Positions 1 through 10,420 of a stretch of DNA of 64,000 nt are shown one piece after another. The DNA lies in assembly GCA_933228675.1 (NCBI GenBank), contig OW121742.1:40844585-40908584 (forward strand), read 5' to 3'. Under the pieces are notes generated by a model that was not told the origin of the DNA, searched no databases, and was given only the letters and a program-made list of their open reading frames with translations. Source of the stretch: Stomorhina lunata (Eukaryota > Arthropoda > Insecta > Diptera > Rhiniidae). The stretch's first letter is position 1. Each line of letters begins with the position of its first letter. A program made the position numbers and the translations under genes.

Positions 1-1775
1 AAAAATTTTTGATAAAAAAAATTTTTGATAAAAAAATTTTTATAGAAAAATTTTTGATAAAAAAATTTTTATAGAAAAATTATTGATAAAAAAATTTTTA
101 TAGAAAAATTTTTGATAAAAAAATTTTTATAGAAAAATTTTTAATAAAAAAATTTTTATAGAAAAATTTTTGATACAAAAAAAATTTTTGAAAAAAAAAT
201 TTCTGTAGAAAAATTTTTGATAAAAAAAATTCTTTAGAAAACTTTTCGATCTAAAAATGTTCTATAGAAAAATTTTTGATAAAAAATTTTCTATAGAAAA
301 ATTTTTGAAAAAAAAATTCTATAGAAAACTTTTCGATCTAAAAATGTTCTATAGAAAAATTTTTGATAAAAAAAAATTTCTATAGAAAACTTTTTTATAA
401 AAAATTTCCCATCAAAAATTTTTTGATGAAATAATTAAAAATTTTCCATAGAAAATTCCATGGAAAAAATATTGATAAAAAAATTTTCATAGAAAAAATT
501 TTAATAAAAAATTTTTATAGAAAAATCTTTGATAAAAAAAATTCTATAGAAAACTTTTCGATCTAAACATGCTTTAAAGAAATTTTTGATAAAAAAAAAT
601 TTCTATAGAAAACTTTTTAATAAAAAATTTTTCATAGAAAATTTCTTGATGAAATAATAAAAAAAATTTTATAGAAAATTTTTTGATAAAATAATAAAAA
701 ATGTTCCATAGAAAAATTTTTGATAAAAATTGTTTATAGAAAAATTTTTGATAAAAAAAATTTTCTAGAAAAAAAGTTTTGATAAAAAAAATTCCATAGA
801 AAAATTTTTGATAAAAAAATTTTTTATAGAAAAATTTTGGAAAAAAATCTTTTCTTTTGATAAAACAATTTTCTATAGAAATTTTTTGATAAAAAAAATT
901 TTCTCTAGAGAAATTTTTGATAAAAAAAATTTTCTCTAGAGAAATTTTTGATAAAAAATTTTGCATAGACAAATTTTTGATAAAAAAATTTTTGATAAAA
1001 AAATTTTCTATAGAAAAATTTTTGATAAAAAAATTTCCTATAGAAAAATTTTTGATTAAAAAAATTTTCTATAGAAAAATTTTTGATAAAAAAATTTTCT
1101 ATACAAAAATTTTTGATAAAAAAATTTTCTATAGAAAAATTTTTGATAAAAAAAATTTTCTGTACAAAAATTTTTGATAAAAAAATTTTCTATAGAAAAA
1201 TTTTTGATAAAAAAATTTTCTATAGAAAAATTTTTGATAAAAAAATTTTCTATAGAAAAATTTTTGATAAAAAAATTTTCTATAGAAAAATTTTTGATAA
1301 AAAAATGTTCTATAGAAAAATTAAGAAAAAAGATTCTATAGAAAAAGTTTTGATAAAAAAATTTTCTATAGAAAAATTTTTGGTAAAAAATTTTCTATAG
1401 AAAAATCTTTAATAAAAAAATTTTCTAGAGAAAAATTTTTGATAAAAAAATTTTTTATAAAAAAATTTTTGTAAGAAAAATTTTTGATAAAAAAATTTTC
1501 TGTAGAAGAATTTTTGATACAAAAATATTTCAATAGAAAAATGGAAAAATTTTTAATAAAAAAATTTTTTTCCATGGAAAAATTTTTGATAAACCATTTT
1601 CCATAGAAAAATTTTTAAAAAAAATTTTTGATAAAAAAATTTTCGATAGAAAAATTTTTGATAAAAAAATTTTCTGTAAAAAAATGTTTGATAAAGAATT
1701 TTCTATAGAAAAGATTTTAGTAAAAAAATTTTCTATAGAAAAATTTTTGATAAAAAAGATTTGTATATGGAAATT
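1..1775. repeat. 30-bp minisatellite with CTATAG core (array A)
   Basis: Tandem units of about 30 bp made of TTTTTGATAAAAAAA followed by TTTTCTATAGAAAA, which is a perfect 14-bp palindrome. Units are most regular at about 960-1320 and degenerate towards both ends. Because 30 is divisible by three, the array stays open in several frames and makes artificial Lys/Phe/Ile-rich translations. It starts before the window. Confidence 0.95.
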
Positions 1776-3140
1776 TTACTGCCTCTTAACAATTCAGCTA
1801 TAGCTTCCTGAAGACGCTTTAGATCAAATATGGAAAGTTTTGTTAAAATTATATCAACTGAAAATTTTTTAAATCAATTTAAGAAAAATCATAAAAAAAT
1901 AAAAACAAAATTATTAACTTTTCTTTTCAAATTAAGATTTTCTTCTTTATTTATTCTTTCAATTCATTTATTTTTTCTTTTATATATTTTTCTTTGACAA
2001 TTAATAAAAAAATATAAGTTAATAATAAAAAAGAATTACGAACTAATCATAACCAATTAATATAAATAATTAAAAATTAAATATTTAATAATAAGAGAAT
2101 TTTTAAAAATTATTACAAAGTTCACAAAACTTAAACAGAAATTCAAAAAATTAAAGATTTAGGGTAAAAAATGGAGTTTAATAAAGGTAATAGAAGGGGG
2201 AGAAAGGGTTACACTTTAGGGGATTTAAATAAATAACAAATTAAATTAAGAGAGGATTTAAGAGTTAAAAGTTAAGAGAATTTAAGCATAAACAAATTAA
2301 GTAATAATAGGAATAGGTTTAACAGGTTTTTGTTTAATAAGTTTAACAATTGTTAACAATTTTTTTTCAAACTAAAACTACATAAAGTTTAAACAATTTT
2401 AGAGATGAAAAAAAAATTAAATTTTAATAATAACAAAATTTTTTGAGGAATTTTCAATGGAATGGGTTTTTAAGAGAGTATTTTATCTATAAAAAAAGAA
2501 AACAAAATAAAATTTTAAATTTTTTAAAAAAATTCTGAAAAATTTTGAAACAAAATTAAAAAATAAAAACAAGAAATTTAATTCATTTAATGAAATTAAA
2601 AACAAATAAAAATTAACCAAAAATTTTTTATAAAAAATAAAATAAAACAAAGAACTTAAAAGTTTAAATAAAACAAAAATTTTAGAAATTTTTTTAAAAG
2701 GAATTTTTTGAAAAATTTTTGCAAAGAAATTTTTAGAAAATTTTTTTCATATAAAAGAAATTTTTTTCGAAGATTTCTTTTTTTTGTAACAATTTTGAGC
2801 CCTAGGGAGAATTCTTGGTATTTTTTGTGCATTTTAGTTTTTAAAAATTATATTAAATTTAAAAAATTAAAATAATAAATAAATTATTATAATTAATAGA
2901 AATTTTTAAGGTTAATAAAGTTATTTAATTTAAATAAAATTGGTTGGTTGGTTTGTTTGTTTTGCTTAAAAAAATTTAAAACTAAATTATTACAAAAAAA
3001 ACTAAAATTAACAATTATTTGTAATATTAACTAAAAATTAGTAGTAAAATTAACTTAAATTATTAAAATTAACTAAAAACTAACAAATGCTTTAGTAAAT
3101 TTTATATTAATTATATAAAAAAAAATTAATACTATGAAAA
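1776..3140. other. AT-rich intergenic DNA, no feature seen
   Basis: Very AT-rich, low-complexity sequence with no open frame of note. A short (TTGG)n/(TTTG)n run occurs near 2941-2965. I see no gene or ordered repeat. Confidence 0.7.
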
Positions 3141-4870
3141 AAGTTAAATATTTGTGCTTTAGTTTCAAAAGCAAAAGTAACAAAAAGCTTAAAGTTTTCC
3201 CAGAAATTTTAAATTAAAAAAATTAAAAGCTTTTGTTAACAAAATTGTTTGATATTTACCAAATTATAACTTTAAAGAGCTTTAGATTCTTAGTTTGCAA
3301 AAAATATTAAAGCTTACAAAAGCTTTAAGTATGAATTTAAAATTTAAAAAGTTAAAAGCTTTTGATGACACAATCGTCTAGTCTTTACTAAATTTGAACT
3401 TTAAAAAGCTTTGGCTTCTTAGTTAACAAAAAGCTTTAAAACTTATAAAAGCTTTATGTATGAATTCGTTAAAAGCTTTCTTTAACAAAAAGCTTTTTTG
3501 TAAAATTTGTCTAAATTTAAAGCTTTAATACTTTTAGATCTTTAATTAATTCAAATTTTTAAAAGTATAAACTGAAATAATTTGAAGCTTTTACAAAAGC
3601 GTTTTAGAAATAGTAAGAGAGCTTTTAAAAATTTAAGATTTTACAAGTCAAAAGCTTTCATTAAAAAAACTTTAAATCCTTCCTAAAATTTAAGCTCAAA
3701 CAGCTTCAAATCATAAGTTAGCAGAAAAGCTTTTAAGCTTTCAAAAACTTTTGGTATGTATTCATTGAAAAATCTTGCAAAAAAAGCTAGAATACTTTTA
3801 AATCTTTAACTAGTTCAAAGTTTTTAAAGCATAAGTTGAAAGAACTTGAAGCTTTTACAAAAGCCTTTAAGAAATAGAAAAAAAGCTTTTTAAAATTTAA
3901 GATTTGACAACTCAAAATCTTTTATTAACAAAAACTTTTAATCATTCCTTAAAAAGCTTCAAGTCGTAAGTTAGCAAAAAAGCTTTTAGGCTTTAAAAAA
4001 TTTTAGATATGAATACATTGAAATTTATTGTTAAAAAAAGCTTGAATACTTTTTGAAGCTTATACAAAAGCTTTTAAGAAATAGTAAAACAACTTCTAAA
4101 AATGTAGAATTTAACAAGTCAAAATCTTTTAATAACAAAAACTTTTAATCCTTCCTAAAATTTAAGCTTAAATTGCTTTAAGTCATTCGCAAGAAAAAAA
4201 GCTCTTAAGCTTCCAAAAACTTTAAGAAAGGTCTTGTAAAAAAAAGATTGAATACATTTAAATCTTAAATTTGTATGAGTTTTTTTAAGTATAAGCTAAA
4301 ATAATTTGAAGCTTATACAAAAGCTTTTAAGAAATAGGAAAAAAGCTTCTTAAAATTTAAGATTTGGCAAGTCAAAGTCTTTTGTTTACAAAAACGTTTA
4401 ATACTTCCTAAAATTGAAGTTCAAAAAGCTTCAAGTCATAAGTAAGCAAAAAAGCTTTTAAGCTTTCAAAAACTTTAGGTGTGTATGCATCGAAAGATCT
4501 TGTTAAAAAAAGCTTAAATACTTTTAAATCTTTAGTTTATATAAGTATTTTTGAAGTTTAAGCTGAAATAATTTAAAGCTTTTACAAAAGACTTTAAGAA
4601 ATTGTAAAAGAGCTTCAAAAAATTTAGGATTTAACAAGTCAAAAACTTTAATCCTTTGCTAAATTTATCCCAAAAAAGCTTCAAGTCATAAGTTAGCAAA
4701 CAAAATCTTTTAAGCTTTCAGAAACTTTAAGTATGAATACATTGAAAGATCTTGTAAAAAAAGCTTTAATGTACAATTTTTAACTAACAGAAATGTTTCA
4801 AGCTTTTTTCATTATAAGTGTAAACAACTTGAAAGCTTTTACCAAAAGCTTTCGTAGCTATCAAGCTTTT
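3140..4870. repeat. Degenerate satellite rich in AAGCTTTT, period ~205-267 bp
   Basis: Anchoring on GAAGCTTTTACAAAAGC, units begin near 3584, 3848, 4055, 4308 and 4575. Each is followed by an AAGAAATAG-like stretch, then an ACAAGTCAAAAGC stretch and then a TAAGTTAGCAAAAAAGC stretch. Copies are clearly diverged. It lies directly downstream of the klu stop and may overlap a long 3' UTR. Confidence 0.8.
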
Positions 4871-5398
4871 TCAACTTTTTTAACAATTGTAAACCTTCAC
4901 TTTTAGTTGAAGTTCTATCTAAAACAAAAAGCTTTCTGTTCTAAGCTTTTGCTTTTTTTTTCTTGGGTTAAGTTTAAAAATTTGAGTTTTGTTTCTTGGT
5001 CTTTTTTTGCATTTAAAGGGTTAGTAATTTTTGTTTCTTTTTTTAACTTAGACTCAGTCTTGGCAGAGAGATTATCAATTAATTGTATGTCTTTCTAAAT
5101 TTGTTGGTTAACTTAACTTTAAAATTAGTAAAAAAAATATTACAAAAATAAAATCCTATCAACTATATAAAAACTTAAAAGCTACTCTTCTTCTCTTGTT
5201 TGTCTTAATGTCTTTTTTTAGGTTAAGCTTTTTTTTCTTCTTAAGCTTTTTAAACAAAAAAATTTAACTAAATTGGCAAGTTTTAGGCTGCTTTTCTTTT
5301 AAACTAATCTCAACATCTTAATATCATTTTAAAGAGTAAAAGCTTTCTTTAAACGGAAAGCCATGAGAGTTAACATACCACAAGCTGTGAGCGCTTAA
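4871..5398. other. Region just downstream of klu, probable 3' UTR
   Basis: Low-complexity AT-rich DNA directly after the klu stop codon on the minus strand. By eye no minus-strand AATAAA occurs between 5398 and about 4030; the nearest is at 4029-4024. The 3' end therefore either uses a variant signal or lies in the AAGCTTTT repeat. No coding potential apart from a 63-codon low-complexity frame that I reject. Confidence 0.4.
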
Positions 5399-7549
5399 CT
5401 AGGCGCTCTCTGTCTTAACGACAATCGGCATGGAAGCACCCATTGTATTGTTTAGAGGGGAATTGCGGGTATAGTCCTCGGTTTTTAAAAGCATGGGTAT
5501 ATTCATTTTCATATCGGCCAGCAAAGGTAAAGTGGGTTTATTTTCGGAATTTTGATGATTAGCTGCTGCTCCGCCGGCCTGCTGTTGCTGTCTTTGTTGC
5601 TGGGATTCATAGCGGGTATGGGTACGCATGTGACGGGTAATCATATCCCTACGACAGGCCGCATAGGGACATTGAGGACATTTGTAGGGCTTTTCCCCGG
5701 TGTGTGTCCTTTGATGTGTAGATAAATGATCTGATCTTGAGAATACTTGGCCGCATACTTTGCAGGTATAGGGCTTGACGCCGGTATGCAATCTCATGTG
5801 ACGTGTCAGCATATCGGATCTGGCAAACGAACGATTACATACCTCACACGAATAAGCTTTGGCTATATCGTTGGAGGGATTACGGGACTTGTGTCTAGAA
5901 GCCATGTGCTTAGCCAAGCGATCATGCAAAGAGAACATTTGACCGCAAACTGGACAAACATAGGCCACATCTGAACCAGGAGGCATTTCTTCGACCACAG
6001 GAGAAACATCTAGATTATAACGCCAGGCCACGGATTCCTTGGTGGTAGGGGAGGCTACATCTCCCTTAATCACAGGCACACCCACCGTTGTCGTGGGGGC
6101 ATGAGGATGTAAAGGATGCATGGGCATTTCCATTTTAATCATGGCAGCCGCTGCTGCTGCGGCAGCATGGGCATGAGCAGCTGCCACAGCATGAGACATA
6201 CCTCCACTGGCGTAAGGAGAAATGGGTGATTGAGATATGGTAGTGGTAGTTGAGAGTGTTTGTGAAGAGCTATTGGCACAACTACTGGGCGATAAAGAAG
6301 CTGAGATCGGTTGTTGACTGGGTGGCAACATCATGGTGGTGGCAGGCAAGGGTGAGGATGATTTATACTTTTTGTTATTATTACCCACCCTCAGGGATTC
6401 ACCAGCACCCGGTTGATTGAGTAACTCTGAAGTAGGTGTATTACCGCCACTGCGCACCGATAAATCTAAAGGCCTCTCCTGGGGTGGAGGCATAATGGCA
6501 GGATCCGAGGTATTTGCCGACATGGTCTCACTTATGGAGGTCTCACTGCGTGGTGGTGAGGGCAAGGCCAGGGCCACATTATGAGGCGGTGACATGCTGG
6601 GTCCTCCCGCCGTATATTCACTACCTGCTTGCTGTTGAGATCTTTCCATTTTCATTTCCTTCATAGCTTCCTTGGTATTGGGGGAAGTTTCCTCCATTTG
6701 TGAGGAGGCTATTGAAGAGGGTGTATGCTGCAGGGGTGAGTTATACAAATCCTGTCTCCGTCGGAATACCTCGTTAAGATATTTGGTATGCAAATAGTAA
6801 CCAAATAGCGGCGAAGGTATGGGGAAATAACGATCATAGGGACTTGACATATGAGGTTCAGTCTTGATGTCCACTGTCAAGGGATTTTGAGGTTCTTCAG
6901 TTTTAATGAATTTCGCTGCAGGTAATGAGGGATCCATTAAATGATTGTTATTATTCAGATGATGATTGACCGGGCTCATACTAATCCTAGGACTATCATT
7001 GTCACCAATGGACATTTCCTCCACCGAATCTGCCTCCTCATCGCCACTATAACTCGAGCGTTTGGTCGAGGAAGAAGATTTACTTTCATTATGATTGTTA
7101 TTGTTGTTGTTGTTGTTAGCCTCTTTTGTTGTCAAAGATTTTTCCACCTCCTGATCCTCATTATCTAAATCCATACTCATGTTGGCTGTGTTATTGTGTA
7201 ACTTGTCCAAAACAGCCGAAAGACGTTTACGTTTTCTTTGCTTCCAGGGCATATTGGAGGTATTGTTGTTATTGTTGGCAATATTCTCTCTAACATGTTC
7301 GGCTGTTATATTGTTGTTGTGTTCGTTGGCCTGAACAGCTGCTACGGCGGCTGCTGCAGCAGCTTGTTGTTGCAGAGTCAAGGCCAAATTGTGTGGCAGA
7401 CCATAGGGCAGGTGACTGTAGGCTGGATAATGATGCGGTGGCTGCTGTTGATGGGCCAAGTGTTGGGTTTGATAATGATGTTGCTGCTGCTGGTGATGAT
7501 GAGCTGCTGCATGATGCCCCATAGGGTCAGTACCTTCGGCCATAGTCAT
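5399..7549 (-). CDS. klu: Klumpfuss-like C2H2 zinc-finger transcription factor (EGR/WT1-type fingers)
   Basis: A 716-residue open frame read from ATG at 7549 to TAG at 5401-5399. Four C2H2 fingers lie near the C-terminus, at about residues 532-553, 568-588, 596-616 and 624-644. Fingers 2-4 are joined by TGVKPY and TGEKPY linkers and carry RSDMLTR, RSDHLST and RRDMITR recognition helices, very like the three EGR fingers, so a GC-rich EGR/WT1-like site is expected. Finger 1 is divergent (LHDRLAK helix). Upstream lie a His/Gln-rich N-terminus, poly-Ala, poly-Asn, a basic KQRKRKR block (103-109, probable NLS), an acidic stretch (~170-178) and PLDLS (360-364), the canonical CtBP-corepressor motif. 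Drosophila Klumpfuss is a nuclear, mainly repressive factor in neuroblast self-renewal, bristle and leg development; its length (about 750 residues, from memory) and four fingers agree. The frame also stays open to GAT at 7573, so an upstream coding exon is possible. No other gene is near. GC content is far above the flanks. Confidence 0.9.
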   Translation of the reverse strand: MTMAEGTDPMGHHAAAHHHQQQQHHYQTQHLAHQQQPPHHYPAYSHLPYGLPHNLALTLQQQAAAAAAVAAVQANEHNNNITAEHVRENIANNNNNTSNMPWKQRKRKRLSAVLDKLHNNTANMSMDLDNEDQEVEKSLTTKEANNNNNNNNHNESKSSSSTKRSSYSGDEEADSVEEMSIGDNDSPRISMSPVNHHLNNNNHLMDPSLPAAKFIKTEEPQNPLTVDIKTEPHMSSPYDRYFPIPSPLFGYYLHTKYLNEVFRRRQDLYNSPLQHTPSSIASSQMEETSPNTKEAMKEMKMERSQQQAGSEYTAGGPSMSPPHNVALALPSPPRSETSISETMSANTSDPAIMPPPQERPLDLSVRSGGNTPTSELLNQPGAGESLRVGNNNKKYKSSSPLPATTMMLPPSQQPISASLSPSSCANSSSQTLSTTTTISQSPISPYASGGMSHAVAAAHAHAAAAAAAAMIKMEMPMHPLHPHAPTTTVGVPVIKGDVASPTTKESVAWRYNLDVSPVVEEMPPGSDVAYVCPVCGQMFSLHDRLAKHMASRHKSRNPSNDIAKAYSCEVCNRSFARSDMLTRHMRLHTGVKPYTCKVCGQVFSRSDHLSTHQRTHTGEKPYKCPQCPYAACRRDMITRHMRTHTRYESQQQRQQQQAGGAAANHQNSENKPTLPLLADMKMNIPMLLKTEDYTRNSPLNNTMGASMPIVVKTESA
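5618..5956 (-). other. klu: Four-finger C2H2 DNA-binding domain of the klu-like gene
   Basis: This segment encodes the four zinc fingers. All eight Cys and eight His ligands are present: finger 1 is C-x2-C-x12-H-x4-H and fingers 2-4 are C-x2-C-x12-H-x3-H. Finger 4 has Ala where the conserved core Phe normally sits. Between fingers 1 and 2 there is a 14-residue spacer instead of a TGEKP linker, so finger 1 probably acts separately from the 2-4 block. The assignment to EGR-like specificity rests on the helix residues and is inference from the family. Confidence 0.9.
7541..7549 (-). other. klu: Choice of translation start: two ATG codons two codons apart
   Basis: The longest open stretch reaches a TTG at 7570, but TTG is not a plausible start in a fly. 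The first ATG is at 7549-7547 and the second at 7543-7541, giving proteins of 716 and 714 residues. The second has A at -3 and G at +4 and is the better initiation context; the first has C at -3. I use the first for the coding interval and regard the second as equally likely. Confidence 0.6.
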
Positions 7550-7573
7550 TAGGTCACAGTTTTTAGACAAATC

Positions 7574-7605
7574 CTAGGTGTAGGGGTGTCTTAAAGGGCG
7601 GATGT
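7574..7605 (-). other. klu: Possible 3' splice site just upstream of the klu start
   Basis: On the minus strand a pyrimidine-rich run ends in CACCTAG, followed directly by GATTTG. This looks like an intron end with the exon starting at 7573. The TAG of the putative acceptor is also the in-frame stop that otherwise closes the frame, so if spliced the frame is open into an upstream exon. Sequence alone cannot separate a spliced leader from a continuous 5' UTR. Confidence 0.4.
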
Positions 7606-8109
7606 AAGGGAGAGGAGTAAATCTTTGTAGTATATAAAGAAATCAATTTCTTTTGTTGTAAAAGCTTTTACGAATCTTTGTCAGGGTTTGAAATTTACTT
7701 TAGCTGCAAAGAAATTAGAAAAAAAGTAAGAAATTAGTTAAGTTGTCTAAATATCTGGAAATTGAAATTGTTTTAAAAATTTCAGAAAAAAATTTAATAT
7801 TGAAAATTTTTATAACTTTACAAAATTAAAATTTTTTTTTAAATAATTTCAGCTCTAAAATTTCTTTAATTTATCTTCTACCAAAAACCTCCTATTTTAT
7901 GCCAAAAATTCTAAAAATATATTTATTTTTTTTTCTACTTCACTTTATTCCCTCTAAAACAAATCATTCAAGCATTTCCTTTATGTCAAAGATTTATGTT
8001 TATTGTGACTGCTCTAACTCTATACCATCATAAACTTTATCACACATAGAAAGACATTTGTTTCCGTTTTAGAAAAAAATCCAAAAAATATAAAAAAATT
8101 AAAAAAAAA
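7606..8109. other. AT-rich intergenic or intronic DNA upstream of klu
   Basis: No open frame or repeat of note. If the acceptor at 7574 is real, this is intron. Confidence 0.5.
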
Positions 8110-8346
8110 AGATTATTTAGATGCCAAAATCCTCAATGGCCTTAAATAAAAGAACAATAGTGATTCTTGTCCCCAAAATCTCTTGCGTTTGACCCTCTTG
8201 ACACATTGGGTTGCCTTGCCCCAGCCTCTACCTCTTCTTGTTCTATCATTTCGTTTCACTGCCGCAATAAGAACAACTGCTGGCTTTTTACGCTGCGTTG
8301 ATTCTCTTGATAGGATTTTATATGGTTGTAGTTTTGTGTCCAAAAA
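8110..8346 (-). other. GC-richer unique segment upstream of klu, candidate 5' exon or regulatory block
   Basis: A ~235-bp island with clearly higher GC than the surrounding DNA, 0.6 kb upstream of the probable acceptor at 7574. It is open on both strands; the minus-strand reading is basic (many Arg/Lys) with no domain I recognise. An AG|GTAGAG donor-like sequence occurs within it on the minus strand. Its position suits a non-coding first exon of klu or a conserved enhancer. This is a position-based guess. Confidence 0.25.
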
Positions 8347-8640
8347 AATAACGAAAATCTACTAAATTTTATGATGCTTCGAGTTTATGACAATTTTTTT
8401 TTGGTTCGGTTAAAAAATTTATAAAAGTTTAACGAGATTTTTGGTTGAACAAAAGTTTAATTAAACCGAAAAAAGGTCTCACATGGGTGAGGGAAACATT
8501 TGGTTGTAACTTCAAAATATTTCATTGTTATAAGTTACACATACATACACCTGATAGTTTTGAAATGCTACCACATTCAAATCAAGAGCTTTTGCTTAAA
8601 CAAATTTGCAAAGCTTTAGGCTTATCCGTAATTATTTTGC
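8347..8640. other. AT-rich DNA upstream of klu, no firm feature
   Basis: Contains a TATAAAT-like string on the minus strand near 8420-8426. Without an initiator or conserved context I do not call a promoter. Confidence 0.3.
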
Positions 8641-9870
8641 CAAAATTATTTTTTTGACCTCCTTAAAAGTATGAGCTATATTTGATCTTTATATATGCTT
8701 TTAAAAGCTTTTGTGTTTAAGTAATGCAAAAAGCTAGTATTTAGGCTTTAAAAAGCTTCTTATAGATAAAGTTCGCTACATATTTTAATTAATGTTTTTG
8801 TAGAAATGAAAATAAAAGAAGCTTTTCTATTAATAATCTTTAAGGAAACGCTTTTGTGTAAATTTTTAACAGGAAGTGCTTTCATTTAAAAAATCGTTTC
8901 AGAAAGCTTTTTGGTTTCAAATCTTATTAAAGACAATTTTCTTTGAACATTTTTTTTTAACTTTTCGATAGATTTTTCTAGAAAATATTTAGTATAAGCA
9001 TTTTTAGTTTTCCAAAAAAAACTGTAAGAGCTTTTTGTTACATAAAGCCAGCGAAATATTAAAAAAATATATATTTTTGTCGAAATACGAATATAAGCAA
9101 CTTTTCCATAAATAACCTTTAAAGAAATGCTTTTCATGCTAATTCTTAAAGAAAGAGCTTTTATCAAAAAAGTTGTTTTAAGAAAGCTTTTCTGTTTAAA
9201 TCTCATTTAAAACGATTTGCTTTGAACATTTAATAGTAAAAACTTTTATATAGATTTTTCTAGAAAGCTATAATACACTAAACAGAGAAGCTTTAAAAGC
9301 TTTTTGTTATATGAAACACGCGTAATACATATTTTGTTGAATATTTTTCTAAAGAAACGCTTTTGTATACAAATTCTTTAATGAAGAGCTTTTTTACAAA
9401 AAATAGTTTAAGGAAAGCTTTTCGGTTTATATCTAGCTTTGAACTTTTTGCAGAATATTAATATTTCCACATTTATAATCTAAACAGAAAAGCTTTTCAG
9501 AAGAAAATATTATTTACTATTATTTATCACAAAAAAGCTTTATTATGATAATCTTTTATGTAGAAAATCCTTACAAAAAAGCTTTTTTACAAAAAGTTAT
9601 AGTATATTTTCTACATAAAATCTGAGCAATGAAGATCTTCTTAAAGATTAACTTTTTTTAGAGACTTTTATTTCAAAAAAATTGTCTACTTAAATCTTAA
9701 CAAAAAAGCTTTTGTGAAATATCCAAGATACGAAATTATTTAATAAAGAATCAAGACGAACATTATTTGTTTGTTTTTAAAAAAAATCTTCTCGGTAAAG
9801 CTTTTTTGCAAAACATTTCAAAAGAGAAGCTTTGGTGGACAAAATCTTACCAAAGACACTCTTCTTGATA
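8641..9870. repeat. Diverged AAGCTTTT repeat, period ~230-280 bp
   Basis: Copies can be aligned on AAGCTTTT followed by a GTTTAAATCT-like stretch and CTTTGAACATTT, at about 8903, 9183 and 9416, with TAGATTTTTCTAGAAA in the first two. It grades into the 29-bp array that follows. Confidence 0.65.
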
Positions 9871-10420
9871 AAATCTAGAAAAAGCTTTTCTAAAGATCAC
9901 CAAACAAGCTTTTCTGAAAAAAATCTTACCAGAGAAGCTTTTCCATAAAAAATCCATACAGAAAAGCTTTTTTTTGTAAAAATCTTAACGTAGAAGCTTT
10001 TTAATAGAAAATTTTTAAGGAGAAGCTTTTCTATAGAAAATCTTAACGGAGAAGCTTTTCTATAGAAAATCTTAACGAACAAGCTTCTCTATAGAAAATC
10101 TTAACGAAAAAGCTTTTCTATAGAAAATCATAACGGAAAAGCTTTTTTATAGAAAATCTTAACAGGAAAGCTTTTCTATAGTAAATCTTAACAGAGAAGC
10201 TTTTCTATAAAAAATCTTAACGGAGAAGCTTTTCTATAGAAAATCTCAACGGAGAAGCTTTTCTATAGCAAATCTTTATGGAGAAGCTTTTCTATAGAAA
10301 ATCTTAACGGAGAAGCTTTTCTATAGACAATTATAACGGAGGAGCTTTTCTATAGAAAATCTTAACGGAGAAGCCTTTCTATAGAAAATCTTTCTGCAGT
10401 AGTTTTTAATGAAAAGCTTT
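9871..10420. repeat. 29-bp minisatellite, AAGCTT/CTATAG type (array B)
   Basis: About 18 tandem units built from AGAAGCTTTTCTATAGAAAA plus ATCTTAACGG. The AACGG spacer is characteristic of this array. The order of the two palindromic cores, AAGCTT and CTATAG, is constant. Confidence 0.9.

Noticed and set aside
574..1575. Several overlapping Lys/Phe/Ile-rich open frames on both strands
   Set aside because: They are translations of a 30-bp tandem repeat, which stays open because the period is a multiple of three.
5747..7552. Plus-strand frames at 5747-5974, 6941-7168 and 7238-7552
   Set aside because: Antisense shadows of the klu coding sequence, including its Gln/Asn codon runs.
7550..7570. 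Extension of the klu frame to a TTG start at 7570
   Set aside because: TTG initiation is not expected in a fly nuclear gene and good ATG codons follow at 7549 and 7543; the extra codons are more likely UTR or exon sequence.
8419..8426. TATAAAT-like string on the minus strand as a klu promoter
   Set aside because: Such strings are common in DNA this AT-rich and no initiator or downstream element supports it.
8445..8657. 70-codon plus-strand frame
   Set aside because: No recognisable domain and AT-rich local sequence; length is within chance expectation.
8886..10082. Minus-strand frames at 8886-9206 and 9897-10082
   Set aside because: Both lie in AAGCTTTT and 29-bp repeats and read as repetitive Lys/Phe/Ser/Leu.
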